DNA from: Pacificibacter marinus
GTDB taxonomy: Bacteria; Pseudomonadota; Alphaproteobacteria; Rhodobacterales; Rhodobacteraceae
Reading direction: 5' to 3'
Length of the DNA stretch: 64,000 nt
Assembly: GCF_018860505.1 (NCBI RefSeq)
Contig: NZ_JAHKPU010000039.1
Coordinates: 62,001-126,000 of the forward strand
The position numbers and the translations under genes are program-made. Position 1 is the stretch's first letter. Each line of letters starts with the position of its first letter. Below are positions 8,612 through 16,271 of the stretch, in pieces. The notes below the pieces were generated by a model, which was not told the origin of the DNA, made no database searches, and saw only the letters and a program-made list of their open reading frames with translations.

Positions 8612-8839
8612 ATGATCGATACAAACACAAACACCTGTCAGGCCATCAATACCGTAGATGAATTCGGCGGCGCGATCACTTTTGAGTGGGCCGCTTATGC
8701 AGCCAAAGCGGCCTCGCGCCATGCCAATCACAATCTGACTTCAGAAGCGCGCAACGCAAATGTGATCGTTCTTGGCGGCCATCGTGACGATGGTGATTTT
8801 CGCCCAGACCTCGGCGTGCGCCTCGCGATTGCTGCGTAA
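8612..8839 (+). CDS. Small hypothetical protein
   Basis: This 75-residue protein is mixed polar and alanine-rich, without signal peptide or membrane segment. I do not recognise the family. The frame is open from 8567, but ATG 8612 has GAGGA seven bases upstream and gives a start (MIDTN) like that of the next gene (MIDFI). The two genes are 54 bases apart, read the same way, and may form a two-gene unit. A perfect palindrome lies upstream. Support comes from the ribosome site and context only, so a non-coding assignment is still possible. Confidence 0.5.
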   Translation: MIDTNTNTCQAINTVDEFGGAITFEWAAYAAKAASRHANHNLTSEARNANVIVLGGHRDDGDFRPDLGVRLAIAA

Positions 8840-8893
8840 TGTTTCGACGCATTCAGGGCCCTTGGCCTAAAATAGACAATTGAAGGACACCAA

Positions 8894-9205
8894 ATGATTG
8901 ATTTTATCGCCAAGGCCCGCACGAACCGCATCATCGCTTTGAACCTCAGTAGCAAAGGGACCGAGATGTTCTTTCCTGAGGATGATACCGCCAAACGAGC
9001 TGGCAAGGTTCATACTGGTCGCCGCGCAGTGACACATGTGTCCAGACCAATGCGCCTGCGCTCGCAGTCTGTTCAGACCTCTGCAATGATCGAAACACCG
9101 CATTCAGACATGGTTGCCAATGTTAAAACGCACCACGCACCTCAAGATGTCTTTGTCCTGACCCAAGAGTTTGTGATCCTCGGTACGCCGCGTGCTGCTG
9201 CGTAA
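8894..9205 (+). CDS. Small hypothetical protein
   Basis: This 103-residue protein is basic in the middle (GRRAVTHVSRPMRLRSQ), with no signal peptide, membrane helix or metal motif that I recognise. AAGGA precedes ATG 8894 at a good distance. It follows the 75-residue gene and ends five bases before the convergent carbonic anhydrase gene, with no terminator between them. The tight fit between neighbours and the good ribosome site favour a real gene. No function can be proposed. Confidence 0.55.
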   Translation: MIDFIAKARTNRIIALNLSSKGTEMFFPEDDTAKRAGKVHTGRRAVTHVSRPMRLRSQSVQTSAMIETPHSDMVANVKTHHAPQDVFVLTQEFVILGTPRAAA

Positions 9206-9210
9206 GAGGT

Positions 9211-9858
9211 TTAGATTGGGATAAACGACTTCGAAGCGGTGTCATACTGATGCAGCGATCCGTCGCCGATGTCATTCCAAAGTCCGTGCAATGTTAGGCT
9301 GCCGTCTTCAACGGCACTTTGGACAAAGGGAAAGGTCATCAAGTTTTCAAGCGACACGAGCACAGCCTCTTTTTCAAGGGCGCGCGTCCGATCTGCTTCC
9401 GGTAAAGATGCAACACGTTCATAGCCAGGGCGCATGATGTCCATCCAGCGTCCGATGAAAGATGATTTTTCTTCAAGTTCTGGCGCAAGGCCTGCACACA
9501 TATCGTGACAGCCTTTGATGCCGCCGCAATTTGAGTGACCCAAAACAACCACATGCGCCACTTTGAGTGCGCTCACTGCATATTCGACTGCAGCCGACGT
9601 CCCATGGTGATCGCCATCTTGCGTAAACGGAGGCACCAGATTGGCGATATTGCGGTGAATGAAAAATTCGCCTTGGTCTGCGCCGAATATAGATGTCACG
9701 TGAACGCGCGAGTCGCAGCACGAAATGATCATCGCACGAGGGCGTTGCCCCTCATCCGCCAGACGACGATACCAAGCTTTATTCTCGGTGTATGTCGTGG
9801 CTTTCCAGCCAACGTAACGCTGAACCATATAGGTTGGTAGGTGTTTGACATACTTCAT
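9211..9858 (-). CDS. Beta-class carbonic anhydrase
   Basis: This 215-residue zinc enzyme interconverts CO2 and bicarbonate. The beta-class ligands are visible: Cys48 with Asp49 and Arg51 in CCDSRV, His108 and Cys111 in GHSNCGG. The frame extends to 9924, but the ATG at 9858 has AGAGGA nine bases upstream and gives the usual N-terminus (MKYVKHLPTYMVQRY). No signal peptide is present, so it is cytoplasmic. It stands alone on the minus strand. Supplying bicarbonate for carboxylases such as acetyl-CoA carboxylase is a likely role. Confidence 0.93.
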   Translation of the reverse strand: MKYVKHLPTYMVQRYVGWKATTYTENKAWYRRLADEGQRPRAMIISCCDSRVHVTSIFGADQGEFFIHRNIANLVPPFTQDGDHHGTSAAVEYAVSALKVAHVVVLGHSNCGGIKGCHDMCAGLAPELEEKSSFIGRWMDIMRPGYERVASLPEADRTRALEKEAVLVSLENLMTFPFVQSAVEDGSLTLHGLWNDIGDGSLHQYDTASKSFIPI

Positions 9859-10022
9859 TGGTGCGCGTCCTCTTAAAGGTGGGCTTTTGTATTCGTTCAA
9901 ATGTAGAGAAATTTTGAGTGGCATTCGAGGGAAAAACCACTTGGGCTAAACCTTTTCTTGAGGCCTTTACGTCAATGTAGGGACACAGCGCGTGGGGGCG
10001 TGCATAACATTGGGGTGTTATA

Positions 10023-10400
10023 ATGGTGGTGAAGAGGTTGCGACCTATAGGGGTCGTACATGTAAACAAAGAACGGCTAGATCAGCTTTACGCGCAACTT
10101 GGTGATTCAGGGGCTGACGGTGTCGTATCGCGCGCGATGGAAGAGCTCGCTGTGCGTTTGGCCAAAGTCGACAGTTGTTACAAAAAAGGACAGTTGGAAG
10201 ACATGAAAAAAGCCGCGCGATCAATGATCGCTATTTCTGAACAAATCGGCATGGAAACCTTTGCCAATGTCGCCGCAGATGTGAACAATTTGGCGACCTT
10301 AGATGACGGGACTGCTCTGGCGGCCACTGTCGATCGCTTGATGCGCATTGGGGAAAACTCCCTTCTGGCTGTTTGGGATTTACAAGGCGCTTCCGTCTAG
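10023..10400 (+). CDS. Helical protein resembling a histidine phosphotransfer domain without its histidine
   Basis: This 125-residue soluble protein is predicted almost entirely helical from its heptad-like pattern. Residues about 55-95 (GQLEDMKKAARSMIAISEQ, then IGMETFANVAADV) follow the layout of an HPt domain, in which an AHxLKGxAxxxG segment carries the phosphorylated histidine and is followed by a helix. Here Arg takes the histidine position and the KG pair is absent, so phosphotransfer by that residue is not possible. I infer a structural relative only. ATG 10023 follows a GGGG about seven bases away. The leucyl aminopeptidase gene starts 104 bases downstream on the same strand. Confidence 0.6.
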   Translation: MVVKRLRPIGVVHVNKERLDQLYAQLGDSGADGVVSRAMEELAVRLAKVDSCYKKGQLEDMKKAARSMIAISEQIGMETFANVAADVNNLATLDDGTALAATVDRLMRIGENSLLAVWDLQGASV

Positions 10401-10504
10401 GCAGGTGCAAAATGCGCGGGTATTGGGTCGTCCGTTGGCGATCCAGCTTGCAGGTGGCGTTGGATAGGTTAGGCTGAGTTGAAACACTCACAAGAGCTTG
10501 TCCA

Positions 10505-11890
10505 ATGCCACTTTTTTTTGCTGAACCTACATCCGAGTCAATCCCGCTACACCTCGTTTTAAGCAGTGAGACTGATAACTTTATTTCATCGCGATCTGAC
10601 CAAGAGGCCTCATGGCTGAGGGCGAATGGATTCACAGGGGCCGCAGGGGCTGTATGTGTGATACCATCCGCGAGTGGTGTTGGCGCGGTTGTTGCTGGAC
10701 TTGGGTCTGAGGCCGACCTTAAACGTACACGCTTTGGCCTTGCCGATATACGCAGCAAGCTGCCTAAGGCGACCTATCATTTGATCACGACGCTAAACGG
10801 CGCACAGCTTGATGAGCAAGTTTTGGGCTGGCTTTTGGCTGGTTATGTCTTTGACAGGTATGTGCAAAAATCATTGCCAAGCGCACAATTGCTCGCCCCC
10901 AAAGGTGTGGATGCTGCGCGTTTAGAAGCTATCGCACAGGGCGAATTTTTAACGCGTGATCTGATCAATACACCGGCGTCCGATATGGGACCGGCAGAGC
11001 TTGAAGATGCCGCGAACGTATTGGCGACAAGCTTTGGCGCGCAGATTTCAACCATCCAAAGCGATGCGCTTTTGGATGAAAATTTTCCAATGATCCACGC
11101 AGTTGGACGGGCATCTCCGCGTGGACCACGTTTGATCGATATGCGCTGGGGCAACAAAGGCCCTAAACTGACATTGGTTGGTAAAGGTGTTTGCTTTGAC
11201 ACGGGCGGGTTGAACCTGAAGCCGGGATCATCCATGGGTTTGATGAAAAAAGACATGGGGGGTGCCGCCACTGTGTTGGGTTTGGCGCATATGATCATGG
11301 CGCTGAATGTGCCTATTCAGTTACGCGTTTTGATCCCCGCTGTTGAAAATTCGGTATCGGGCAATGCGTTTCGCCCGCAGGATATTTTGACATCCCGCAA
11401 GGGTTTGACCGTCGAAATCAACAATACAGATGCCGAAGGCCGTCTTGTTTTGGCAGATGCTTTGGCCTTAGCGGATGAAGAAGACACAGACCTGATTGTC
11501 TCGATGGCCACCCTGACGGGTGCTGCTCGTGTGGCTGTGGGGCCTGACCTATCACCATTTTTTGCCACGCAAGCACAAGACGCAGCAGCAGTGGTAAAAG
11601 GGGCTGAGGCCGCAAGCGACCCCGTGTGGCAATTGCCCTATTGGGACCCTTACGAGAAAATGATTGAACCGGGTATTGCCGATCTCGACAATGCACCTGC
11701 GGGTGGTATGGCGGGGTGCATCACGGCAGCATTGTTTTTGCGTCGCTTTGTAACGGAAACGCCGCGCTATATGCATTTTGATGTGTATGGATGGTGCCCG
11801 TCGTCCTTGCCTGGCCGCCCCAAAGGCGGTGTCGGCATGGGGGCACGTGCGCTTTTGGCTGCTTTGCCAGATCTTTTGAACCATGACTGA
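10505..11890 (+). CDS. M17 leucyl aminopeptidase
   Basis: This 461-residue cytosolic aminopeptidase has two metal ions. The family signature NTDAEGRL spans residues 307-314. The metal ligand set of the family is in place: Lys227, Asp232, Asp250, Asp309 and Glu311 (GKGVCFDTGGLNLKP, KKDMGGAA, NTDAEGRL). The N-terminal macro-like domain is short, as in the PepB-like alphaproteobacterial branch. It removes N-terminal residues from peptides during turnover. The last eight bases overlap the NlpC/P60 gene, suggesting coupled translation and joint use in recycling of peptides, possibly including muropeptides. No strong ribosome site precedes ATG 10505. Confidence 0.94.
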   Translation: MPLFFAEPTSESIPLHLVLSSETDNFISSRSDQEASWLRANGFTGAAGAVCVIPSASGVGAVVAGLGSEADLKRTRFGLADIRSKLPKATYHLITTLNGAQLDEQVLGWLLAGYVFDRYVQKSLPSAQLLAPKGVDAARLEAIAQGEFLTRDLINTPASDMGPAELEDAANVLATSFGAQISTIQSDALLDENFPMIHAVGRASPRGPRLIDMRWGNKGPKLTLVGKGVCFDTGGLNLKPGSSMGLMKKDMGGAATVLGLAHMIMALNVPIQLRVLIPAVENSVSGNAFRPQDILTSRKGLTVEINNTDAEGRLVLADALALADEEDTDLIVSMATLTGAARVAVGPDLSPFFATQAQDAAAVVKGAEAASDPVWQLPYWDPYEKMIEPGIADLDNAPAGGMAGCITAALFLRRFVTETPRYMHFDVYGWCPSSLPGRPKGGVGMGARALLAALPDLLNHD

Positions 11891-12695
11891 TCGACGCCTA
11901 ACGCCTGCCAATGACCGTGTAGCTTTGAAGGGATTTGCGCTGCAGGGCCAGACTGAAGTTGTGGCTGAGGCGTCATCCGTCACCAAGCCTGTGGCTGATC
12001 TGCGCGATGAACCAAATGGAGCACGCGCGCGTCAATTGGTGATGGGCGAACACTTTGATGTGTTTGAGCGTCACAACGGTTGGGCTTTTGGGCGTGCAGC
12101 ACGTGATGGATATGTGGGCTATGTCGCTGAAGGGGAACTTGGGTTTCCTTTTGTACCAACTCACTGGATTTCCGCGCGTGCTACGCATTTATATCCTGAA
12201 GCCGATTTTAAATCTGAGGCACGCGAAAGCCTGTCCTTTGGGTCACGCATTCGCGTCGTGGATGAGCGGCATAAGTTTGTCGAAACGGACACGGGGCGCT
12301 TTGTGCCCAAAGCGCATGTGCGTCTTATTGAACGACCTTTTTCTGACCCCGTGACTGTGGCGCAGCTCTTTTTCGGAACGCCCTATCTATGGGGGGGCAA
12401 TTCCAGCTTTGGGATCGATTGTTCCGGTTTGGTACAAGCGGGCTTCACGGCGTGCGGTTTGGTCTGTCCGGGCGATAGTGACCAACAAATGGACTTGGGG
12501 CAGGTTGCCTCTGGCGCATATGAGCGCGGTGATTTGTTGTTTTGGAAGGGCCATGTTGCGCTTTGTGTGGATGGTGAGACGTTGATCCATGCCAGCGAGC
12601 ATTATATGGCTGTGGCCTATGAGCCGATTTTGAAAGCGATTGCGCGGATTCAAGCGCAGGGAAATGGGGCCGTGACGGCGCATCGTCGCCTGTAG
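11883..12695 (+). CDS. NlpC/P60 family peptidase with N-terminal SH3-like domains
   Basis: This 270-residue protein has bacterial SH3-like repeats (about residues 30-150) followed by an NlpC/P60 cysteine peptidase domain (about 155-265). The catalytic Cys180 is in DCSGLV and the His is His224 in KGHVAL; LIHASEH follows. Such enzymes cut D-gamma-glutamyl-diaminopimelate bonds in murein peptides. No signal peptide is visible, which fits cytoplasmic recycling of muropeptides like the dipeptidyl peptidase VI group. It overlaps the aminopeptidase gene by eight bases and ends three bases from the convergent DUF2794 gene. Confidence 0.9.
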   Translation: MTDRRLTPANDRVALKGFALQGQTEVVAEASSVTKPVADLRDEPNGARARQLVMGEHFDVFERHNGWAFGRAARDGYVGYVAEGELGFPFVPTHWISARATHLYPEADFKSEARESLSFGSRIRVVDERHKFVETDTGRFVPKAHVRLIERPFSDPVTVAQLFFGTPYLWGGNSSFGIDCSGLVQAGFTACGLVCPGDSDQQMDLGQVASGAYERGDLLFWKGHVALCVDGETLIHASEHYMAVAYEPILKAIARIQAQGNGAVTAHRRL

Positions 12696-12698
12696 CGA

Positions 12699-13040
12699 TC
12701 AATCAACTGAGCGGATCAGCTTACGATCAAACACGCGCAACACATTGCGCAGCTCGTGACCCCGTTTTAAAATCTGCCCGTCCATACCGATCACAGAATA
12801 CATGCCTTGGCGGCCGCGCAGTTTGGGGCGTTTTTCTATGCGATACATCGGATGCTCTGCTGTGCGCCTAAATACGGAAAACACCGCGACATCCTTTAAA
12901 AAGGACATCCCGTAATCGCGCCATTCGCCAGCGGCAACCATTTGTCCATAAATTCCGAGAATCGCACCGAGCTCATGCCGGTCGAAGGCAACTTTATCGT
13001 ATGCGGTTTTTGTGATCGGAAAGGGCGTTGGTGTCGTCAT
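12699..13040 (-). CDS. DUF2794 domain protein
   Basis: This 113-residue soluble protein matches the alphaproteobacterial DUF2794 family across its length (FDRHELGAILGIYGQMVAAG, EWRDYGMSFL, AEHPMYRIEKRPKLRGRQG). It is basic overall, and no catalytic motif is known. The gene is convergent with the NlpC/P60 gene with a three-base gap, so both are probably stopped by sites inside the other gene. No clear ribosome site precedes the ATG at 13040. The function of the family is not established. Confidence 0.85.
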   Translation of the reverse strand: MTTPTPFPITKTAYDKVAFDRHELGAILGIYGQMVAAGEWRDYGMSFLKDVAVFSVFRRTAEHPMYRIEKRPKLRGRQGMYSVIGMDGQILKRGHELRNVLRVFDRKLIRSVD

Positions 13041-13190
13041 TGTTCAAGATTGGGCGCAAAAAGACAACAAATCAAGAGATTACCTAGAGGTAGAAAATTT
13101 TGCCAAAATGTTTGCCCCAGTGTTGCCACAAAAAGAACCGGGCCTTTCCTTGTTCGCTTCCACTTTTCGCCTGCTTTTAAGGGCAATACT

Positions 13191-13312
13191 AAACACAGAG
13201 CGAGAACGCTTACCCCGAGGTCGCGGTTTAACAGCCCCCACCCAGTTCGCGATCTCGGGGATCTCGCTCTAAGTCATTGTAAAGTCGAGGCAGGCAATCC
13301 TGCTTCGGCTTT
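13191..13312 (+). ncRNA. Candidate small RNA: long hairpin followed by terminator-like stem
   Basis: AGAGCGAGA (13197-13205) pairs with TCTCGCTCT (13262-13270). Inside it CCCCGAGGTCGCG (13213-13225) pairs with CGCGATCTCGGGG (13248-13260) with one mismatch. The apical loop is C-rich (CAGCCCCCACCCAG). Seventeen bases later GAGGCAGG (13287-13294) and CCTGCTTC (13299-13306) form an eight-pair stem with a four-base loop, followed by GGCTTTTC. An AATACT at 13185-13190 could be a -10 box, but no good -35 is present. The two structures in series look like a transcribed, terminated RNA. The direction is inferred only from the second stem. Confidence 0.4.
13287..13310 (+). terminator. Terminator-like hairpin ending the candidate small RNA
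   Basis: An eight-pair stem with one G-T pair and a CAAT loop is followed by GGCTTTTC. The T run is only four bases and is offset by three bases, so this is a moderate candidate. Confidence 0.4.
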
Positions 13313-13537
13313 TCATATTTGCAGGCCTTAGTCGTGCAATGTCGGCACATATATGCCCACATATTGGTGGTTTTTGGCAAGCGATATCACGCTCAAGCCC
13401 AACGAGTTTGGCATCTGGCAGATTTGTGAGTTTTGTTTCAAAATAATTCGAGTAGGGTTCAACTTGTATATGGTTGCAATATCATTCGCCTTGGATGATC
13501 TCGTAGCCTAAGTCAAAGAGTTCACAGGAGATCTACA

Positions 13538-13969
13538 ATGAAAAAAATCCTCACGGCATCTGCCGTTTTTATCAGTCTTTCTATTGGCGCAATCGCACAC
13601 GATGGGGTTGAAAACCAAGCGGTTGCTGACCGTATGGCAGCGATGAAAGCTATTGGCGGTTCAATGAAAACGCTTGGCGATATGGCCAAAGGGGCGACCG
13701 AATTTGATGCAGCCGCTGCACAGGCTGCAGTTGATACACTTGAAGCACAATCTGGTGCGCTACCTGCACTGTTTGAAGCTCAAGAAACCGATCCGGAAAG
13801 CGAAGCCAAGCCAGAAATTTGGACCAACTGGGACGATTTCGTATCCAAAGCGAACAGCTTGAATGCAGCCGCTGCGGCGATCACAATCACAGATGCCTCA
13901 TCTGTCGGGCCAGCATTGGGTGCTGTGGGTGGTTCCTGTAAAGATTGCCATTCAGAGTACCGCATGTAA
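13538..13969 (+). CDS. Cytochrome c' / c556-type heme protein
   Basis: This 143-residue periplasmic protein has a signal peptide (residues 1-20, ending GAIA) and one c-type heme site near the C-terminus (CKDCH, Cys134, Cys137, His138), as in the four-helix cytochrome c'/c556 family. Helical alanine-rich segments fill the middle. Met33 or Met36 in the first helix could be the sixth ligand, giving a c556-type low-spin heme. AGGAG lies seven to eight bases before ATG 13538. It seems to be a single gene. Electron transfer or NO/CO binding is possible; the partner is not evident. Confidence 0.9.
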   Translation: MKKILTASAVFISLSIGAIAHDGVENQAVADRMAAMKAIGGSMKTLGDMAKGATEFDAAAAQAAVDTLEAQSGALPALFEAQETDPESEAKPEIWTNWDDFVSKANSLNAAAAAITITDASSVGPALGAVGGSCKDCHSEYRM

Positions 13970-14012
13970 GCGATACACGACGCTCAAAGCGTAGCAATCG
14001 GCTCGTCCCGTT

Positions 14013-14065
14013 CAATTCAGAATTGGTGTGGGGCGGGCTATGGTTGGAATTCGAATCCAATTCCA
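14013..14065 (+). promoter_or_regulatory. Pair of AT-rich dyads upstream of mbfA, possible iron-regulator sites
   Basis: CAATTCAGAATTG (14013-14025) is a perfect dyad around one base. TGGAATT (14045-14051) and AATTCCA (14059-14065) form a second dyad around seven bases, overlapping TTGGAA with ATCCAA (14044-14060). They lie 95-147 bases before mbfA. In rhizobia mbfA is repressed by Irr through AT-rich dyads, so an Irr-type site is plausible. I have not matched them to a consensus. Confidence 0.4.
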
Positions 14066-14159
14066 GCGGCAATCAGCGCACTGGACCTTTTGATCTAAAA
14101 GTGACCAAGATCGTTTGCGACTTACGTGCGCTTGAATTGTTTCAAAAAGGTCCGTTCAT

Positions 14160-15137
14160 ATGATCCCTGGGTTTGCACACCGAAAACGGTTTTCTGATCT
14201 GTCAGAGCAGGACATTATTGCGCTTGCGATTTCGTCAGAGGAAGACGACGCGCGCATTTACAGGACGTATGCGCATAATCTGCGCAAAGACTTTCCAAAC
14301 AGCGCTGCGATTTTTGATGAGATGGCTGTTGAAGAAGATGGTCACCGATCCGCGCTGATCGAACTGCACCAAAAACGGTTTGGTGATGTCATTCCTATGA
14401 TCCGCCGCGAACATGTGTCTGGCTATTATGCCCGTAAACCTGTTTGGCTGATTGAAAACCTGTCTTTGGATCGTATCAGGTCTGAGGCCCGCGGGATGGA
14501 GCAAGCCGCCGAGGTATTCTACCGCAAAGCCGCAACGATGACCCAAGATGCGGCCACACGCGATCTGCTGGGACGTTTGGCGGCGGCAGAAGCCGGCCAT
14601 GACGAAAAAGCGGCTGTCCTTGAAGCCACGCATCTGGATGGTGACAAGCGCTCAAGCGAAGACAGCGACGCGCATCGCAAGTTTATTTTAACATGGGTGC
14701 AGCCTGGCCTTGCTGGTTTGATGGATGGGTCTGTTTCGACGCTTGCGCCTATTTTTGCCACGGCCTTTGCGACGCAAAGTACTCATACGACCTTTCTTGT
14801 TGGTCTAGCGGCCTCTGTGGGGGCGGGTATTTCAATGGGCTTTACCGAAGCTGCATCTGACGATGGTCAGCTGTCTGGTCGAGGCTCGCCAATCAAACGT
14901 GGCATCGCCGCTGGCGTTATGACAACTATTGGCGGGTTGGGTCACACGCTGCCATATCTTATTCCAGATTTTTGGACGGCGACCATCACCGCGTTCTTCG
15001 TTGTGTTTGTTGAGCTGTGGGCCATTGCTTGGATTCAAAATAAATACATGGAAACCCCATTCATGCGCGCAGTTTTTCAAGTCGTTTTAGGGGGCGGACT
15101 GGTCTTTGCCGCTGGCGCTTTGATCGGGGGCGGGTAA
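14160..15137 (+). CDS. mbfA: Membrane-bound ferritin MbfA (erythrin-VIT1 family iron exporter)
   Basis: This 325-residue fusion joins two domains. An N-terminal ferritin-like (rubrerythrin) domain spans about residues 10-170 with di-iron ligands in four helices (Glu27/Glu28 in [10 protein letters not shown], Glu58-x3-His62 in VEEDGH, and a second pair around EARGMEQ and AAEAGHDEK). A C-terminal VIT1-like membrane domain of several helices runs from about 180 to 325 ([29 protein letters not shown]). MbfA exports iron from the cytoplasm and protects against iron and peroxide stress in rhizobia. ATG 14160 has AAAGG nine bases upstream. AT-rich dyads upstream suggest iron-responsive control. Confidence 0.92.
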   Translation: MIPGFAHRKRFSDLSEQDIIALAISSEEDDARIYRTYAHNLRKDFPNSAAIFDEMAVEEDGHRSALIELHQKRFGDVIPMIRREHVSGYYARKPVWLIENLSLDRIRSEARGMEQAAEVFYRKAATMTQDAATRDLLGRLAAAEAGHDEKAAVLEATHLDGDKRSSEDSDAHRKFILTWVQPGLAGLMDGSVSTLAPIFATAFATQSTHTTFLVGLAASVGAGISMGFTEAASDDGQLSGRGSPIKRGIAAGVMTTIGGLGHTLPYLIPDFWTATITAFFVVFVELWAIAWIQNKYMETPFMRAVFQVVLGGGLVFAAGALIGGG

Positions 15138-15159
15138 GGTTGGCCCAAAGGAGACCTGT

Positions 15160-15651
15160 GTGACTGATACGCTTGACAACCCTGAGCCGAAGATGCCTAA
15201 AATCTATATCGACGCCGATGCTTGCCCAGTTAAAGACGAGGCTGCAAAAGTGGCGACACGCCATAAAATTCAATGCTTTTTGGTTTGCAATGGTGGCTTG
15301 CGGCCCTCGGCAAACCCTTACGTTGAAATGATCTTTGTGCCTGACGGCCCTGATGTGGCCGACATGTGGATCGCGGATCGCGCAGGTGTTGGGGATGTCG
15401 TTGTCACTGGTGATATTCCTCTGGCTGCAAAAGTCGTTGAATCGGGGGCGCGCGTGATCAAACACAATGGTGAGCCGTTGACGAAGGCCAATATCGGCAA
15501 TGTGTTGGCGACACGCGACTTGATGGCCGATCTGCGTGCTGCGGACCCGTTTCGCCAAGGTGGCGGCAAACCGTTTGCCAAAGCGGATCGCTCAAGATTT
15601 TTAGATGCATTAGAACGCGCCGTGCAGGGGGCAAAAAGGGATATCGTATGA
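15160..15651 (+). CDS. YaiI/YqxD family DUF188 protein
   Basis: This 163-residue soluble protein has the DUF188 landmarks [14 protein letters not shown] near the N-terminus, then [12 protein letters not shown] and [15 protein letters not shown]. The pattern of conserved aspartates resembles PIN-like nucleases, but activity is not established. GTG 15160 is chosen because AAGGAG ends six bases upstream; an in-frame ATG at 15193 would also keep the whole conserved domain. It starts 22 bases after mbfA and overlaps the next gene by four bases, so mbfA, this gene and the HAD gene may form one transcript. Confidence 0.88.
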   Translation: MTDTLDNPEPKMPKIYIDADACPVKDEAAKVATRHKIQCFLVCNGGLRPSANPYVEMIFVPDGPDVADMWIADRAGVGDVVVTGDIPLAAKVVESGARVIKHNGEPLTKANIGNVLATRDLMADLRAADPFRQGGGKPFAKADRSRFLDALERAVQGAKRDIV

Positions 15652-16271
15652 CCATCGAGACCGTTGTTTTTGATATTGGAAATGTGCTGATCGAATGGCA
15701 GCCCGAGCGTTATTATGACAACGTGATTGGAGAGGCGCGCCGCAAAGAGATGTTCGCCGCTGTCGATCTGCACGCCATCAATGACGCGGTTGATCGCGGC
15801 GCACCATTTCGTGCGACCATTGAAAAAGCGGCAGATGACTACCCCGCGTTTAAAACTGAAATTCTGATGTGGTATTTCGATTGGATCAAAATGGCTGCAC
15901 CCGCGATCCCGCACTCGGTTGCCTTACTTCGTGCGCTTCGTGCCAAGGGAATTCGTGTGATCGCATTGACCAATTTCGGGATCGAAAGCTTTGAATTTGC
16001 TGAAACTAAATATCCGTTTTTGACTGAGTTCGACAAAACATATGTGTCTGGCCGCATGGGCTGCGTCAAACCACATAGTTTGATTTACGAAATGCTAGAA
16101 GCGGGCGAACAGGCACGGCCTGATGGGGTCCTCTTTGCGGATGACCGTCAAGAGAACATCGATATGGCCGCAAGCCGTGGCTGGCAGACCCATCTGTTTG
16201 AGGGACCTCAAGGCTGGGCTAGGCGCTTGGTGGATGAAGGCCTGCTGACGATGGAAGAGGCCGGTCTTTAA
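15648..16271 (+). CDS. HAD superfamily hydrolase, YihX/haloacid dehalogenase-like
   Basis: This 207-residue HAD hydrolase of subfamily IA has motif I as [14 protein letters not shown], with the nucleophile Asp followed by Gly two positions on (DxG), as in YihX-type sugar phosphatases and epoxide-hydrolase-like HADs. Motif II is ALTNFG, motif III includes the lysine in [10 protein letters not shown], and motif IV is LFADDRQEN. It overlaps the DUF188 gene with ATGA and converges on the MFS gene with a four-base overlap of ends. The substrate is not predictable; a small phosphorylated metabolite is most likely. Confidence 0.88.
   Translation: MTIETVVFDIGNVLIEWQPERYYDNVIGEARRKEMFAAVDLHAINDAVDRGAPFRATIEKAADDYPAFKTEILMWYFDWIKMAAPAIPHSVALLRALRAKGIRVIALTNFGIESFEFAETKYPFLTEFDKTYVSGRMGCVKPHSLIYEMLEAGEQARPDGVLFADDRQENIDMAASRGWQTHLFEGPQGWARRLVDEGLLTMEEAGL

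Larger units (their letters stand above)
13041..13537. other. Intergenic region of 497 bases with a long hairpin
   Basis: The long gap between the DUF2794 gene and the cytochrome gene holds a long imperfect hairpin and a second terminator-like hairpin, annotated separately as a candidate small RNA. Open frames crossing it (from 12942 and 13012) have no ribosome site and cut through the hairpin, so I do not call them genes. The region 13311-13520 must hold the cytochrome promoter; I cannot point to it with confidence. Confidence 0.5.

Noticed and set aside
12942-13331. Open frames from 12942 and 13012 into the gap before the cytochrome gene
   Set aside because: They lack ribosome sites, overlap DUF2794 antisense and run through the hairpin; the composition does not look like protein.
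15318-15914. Long minus-strand ORF of 198 codons across the DUF188 and HAD genes
   Set aside because: It is the antisense shadow of two well-supported genes with clear family motifs.
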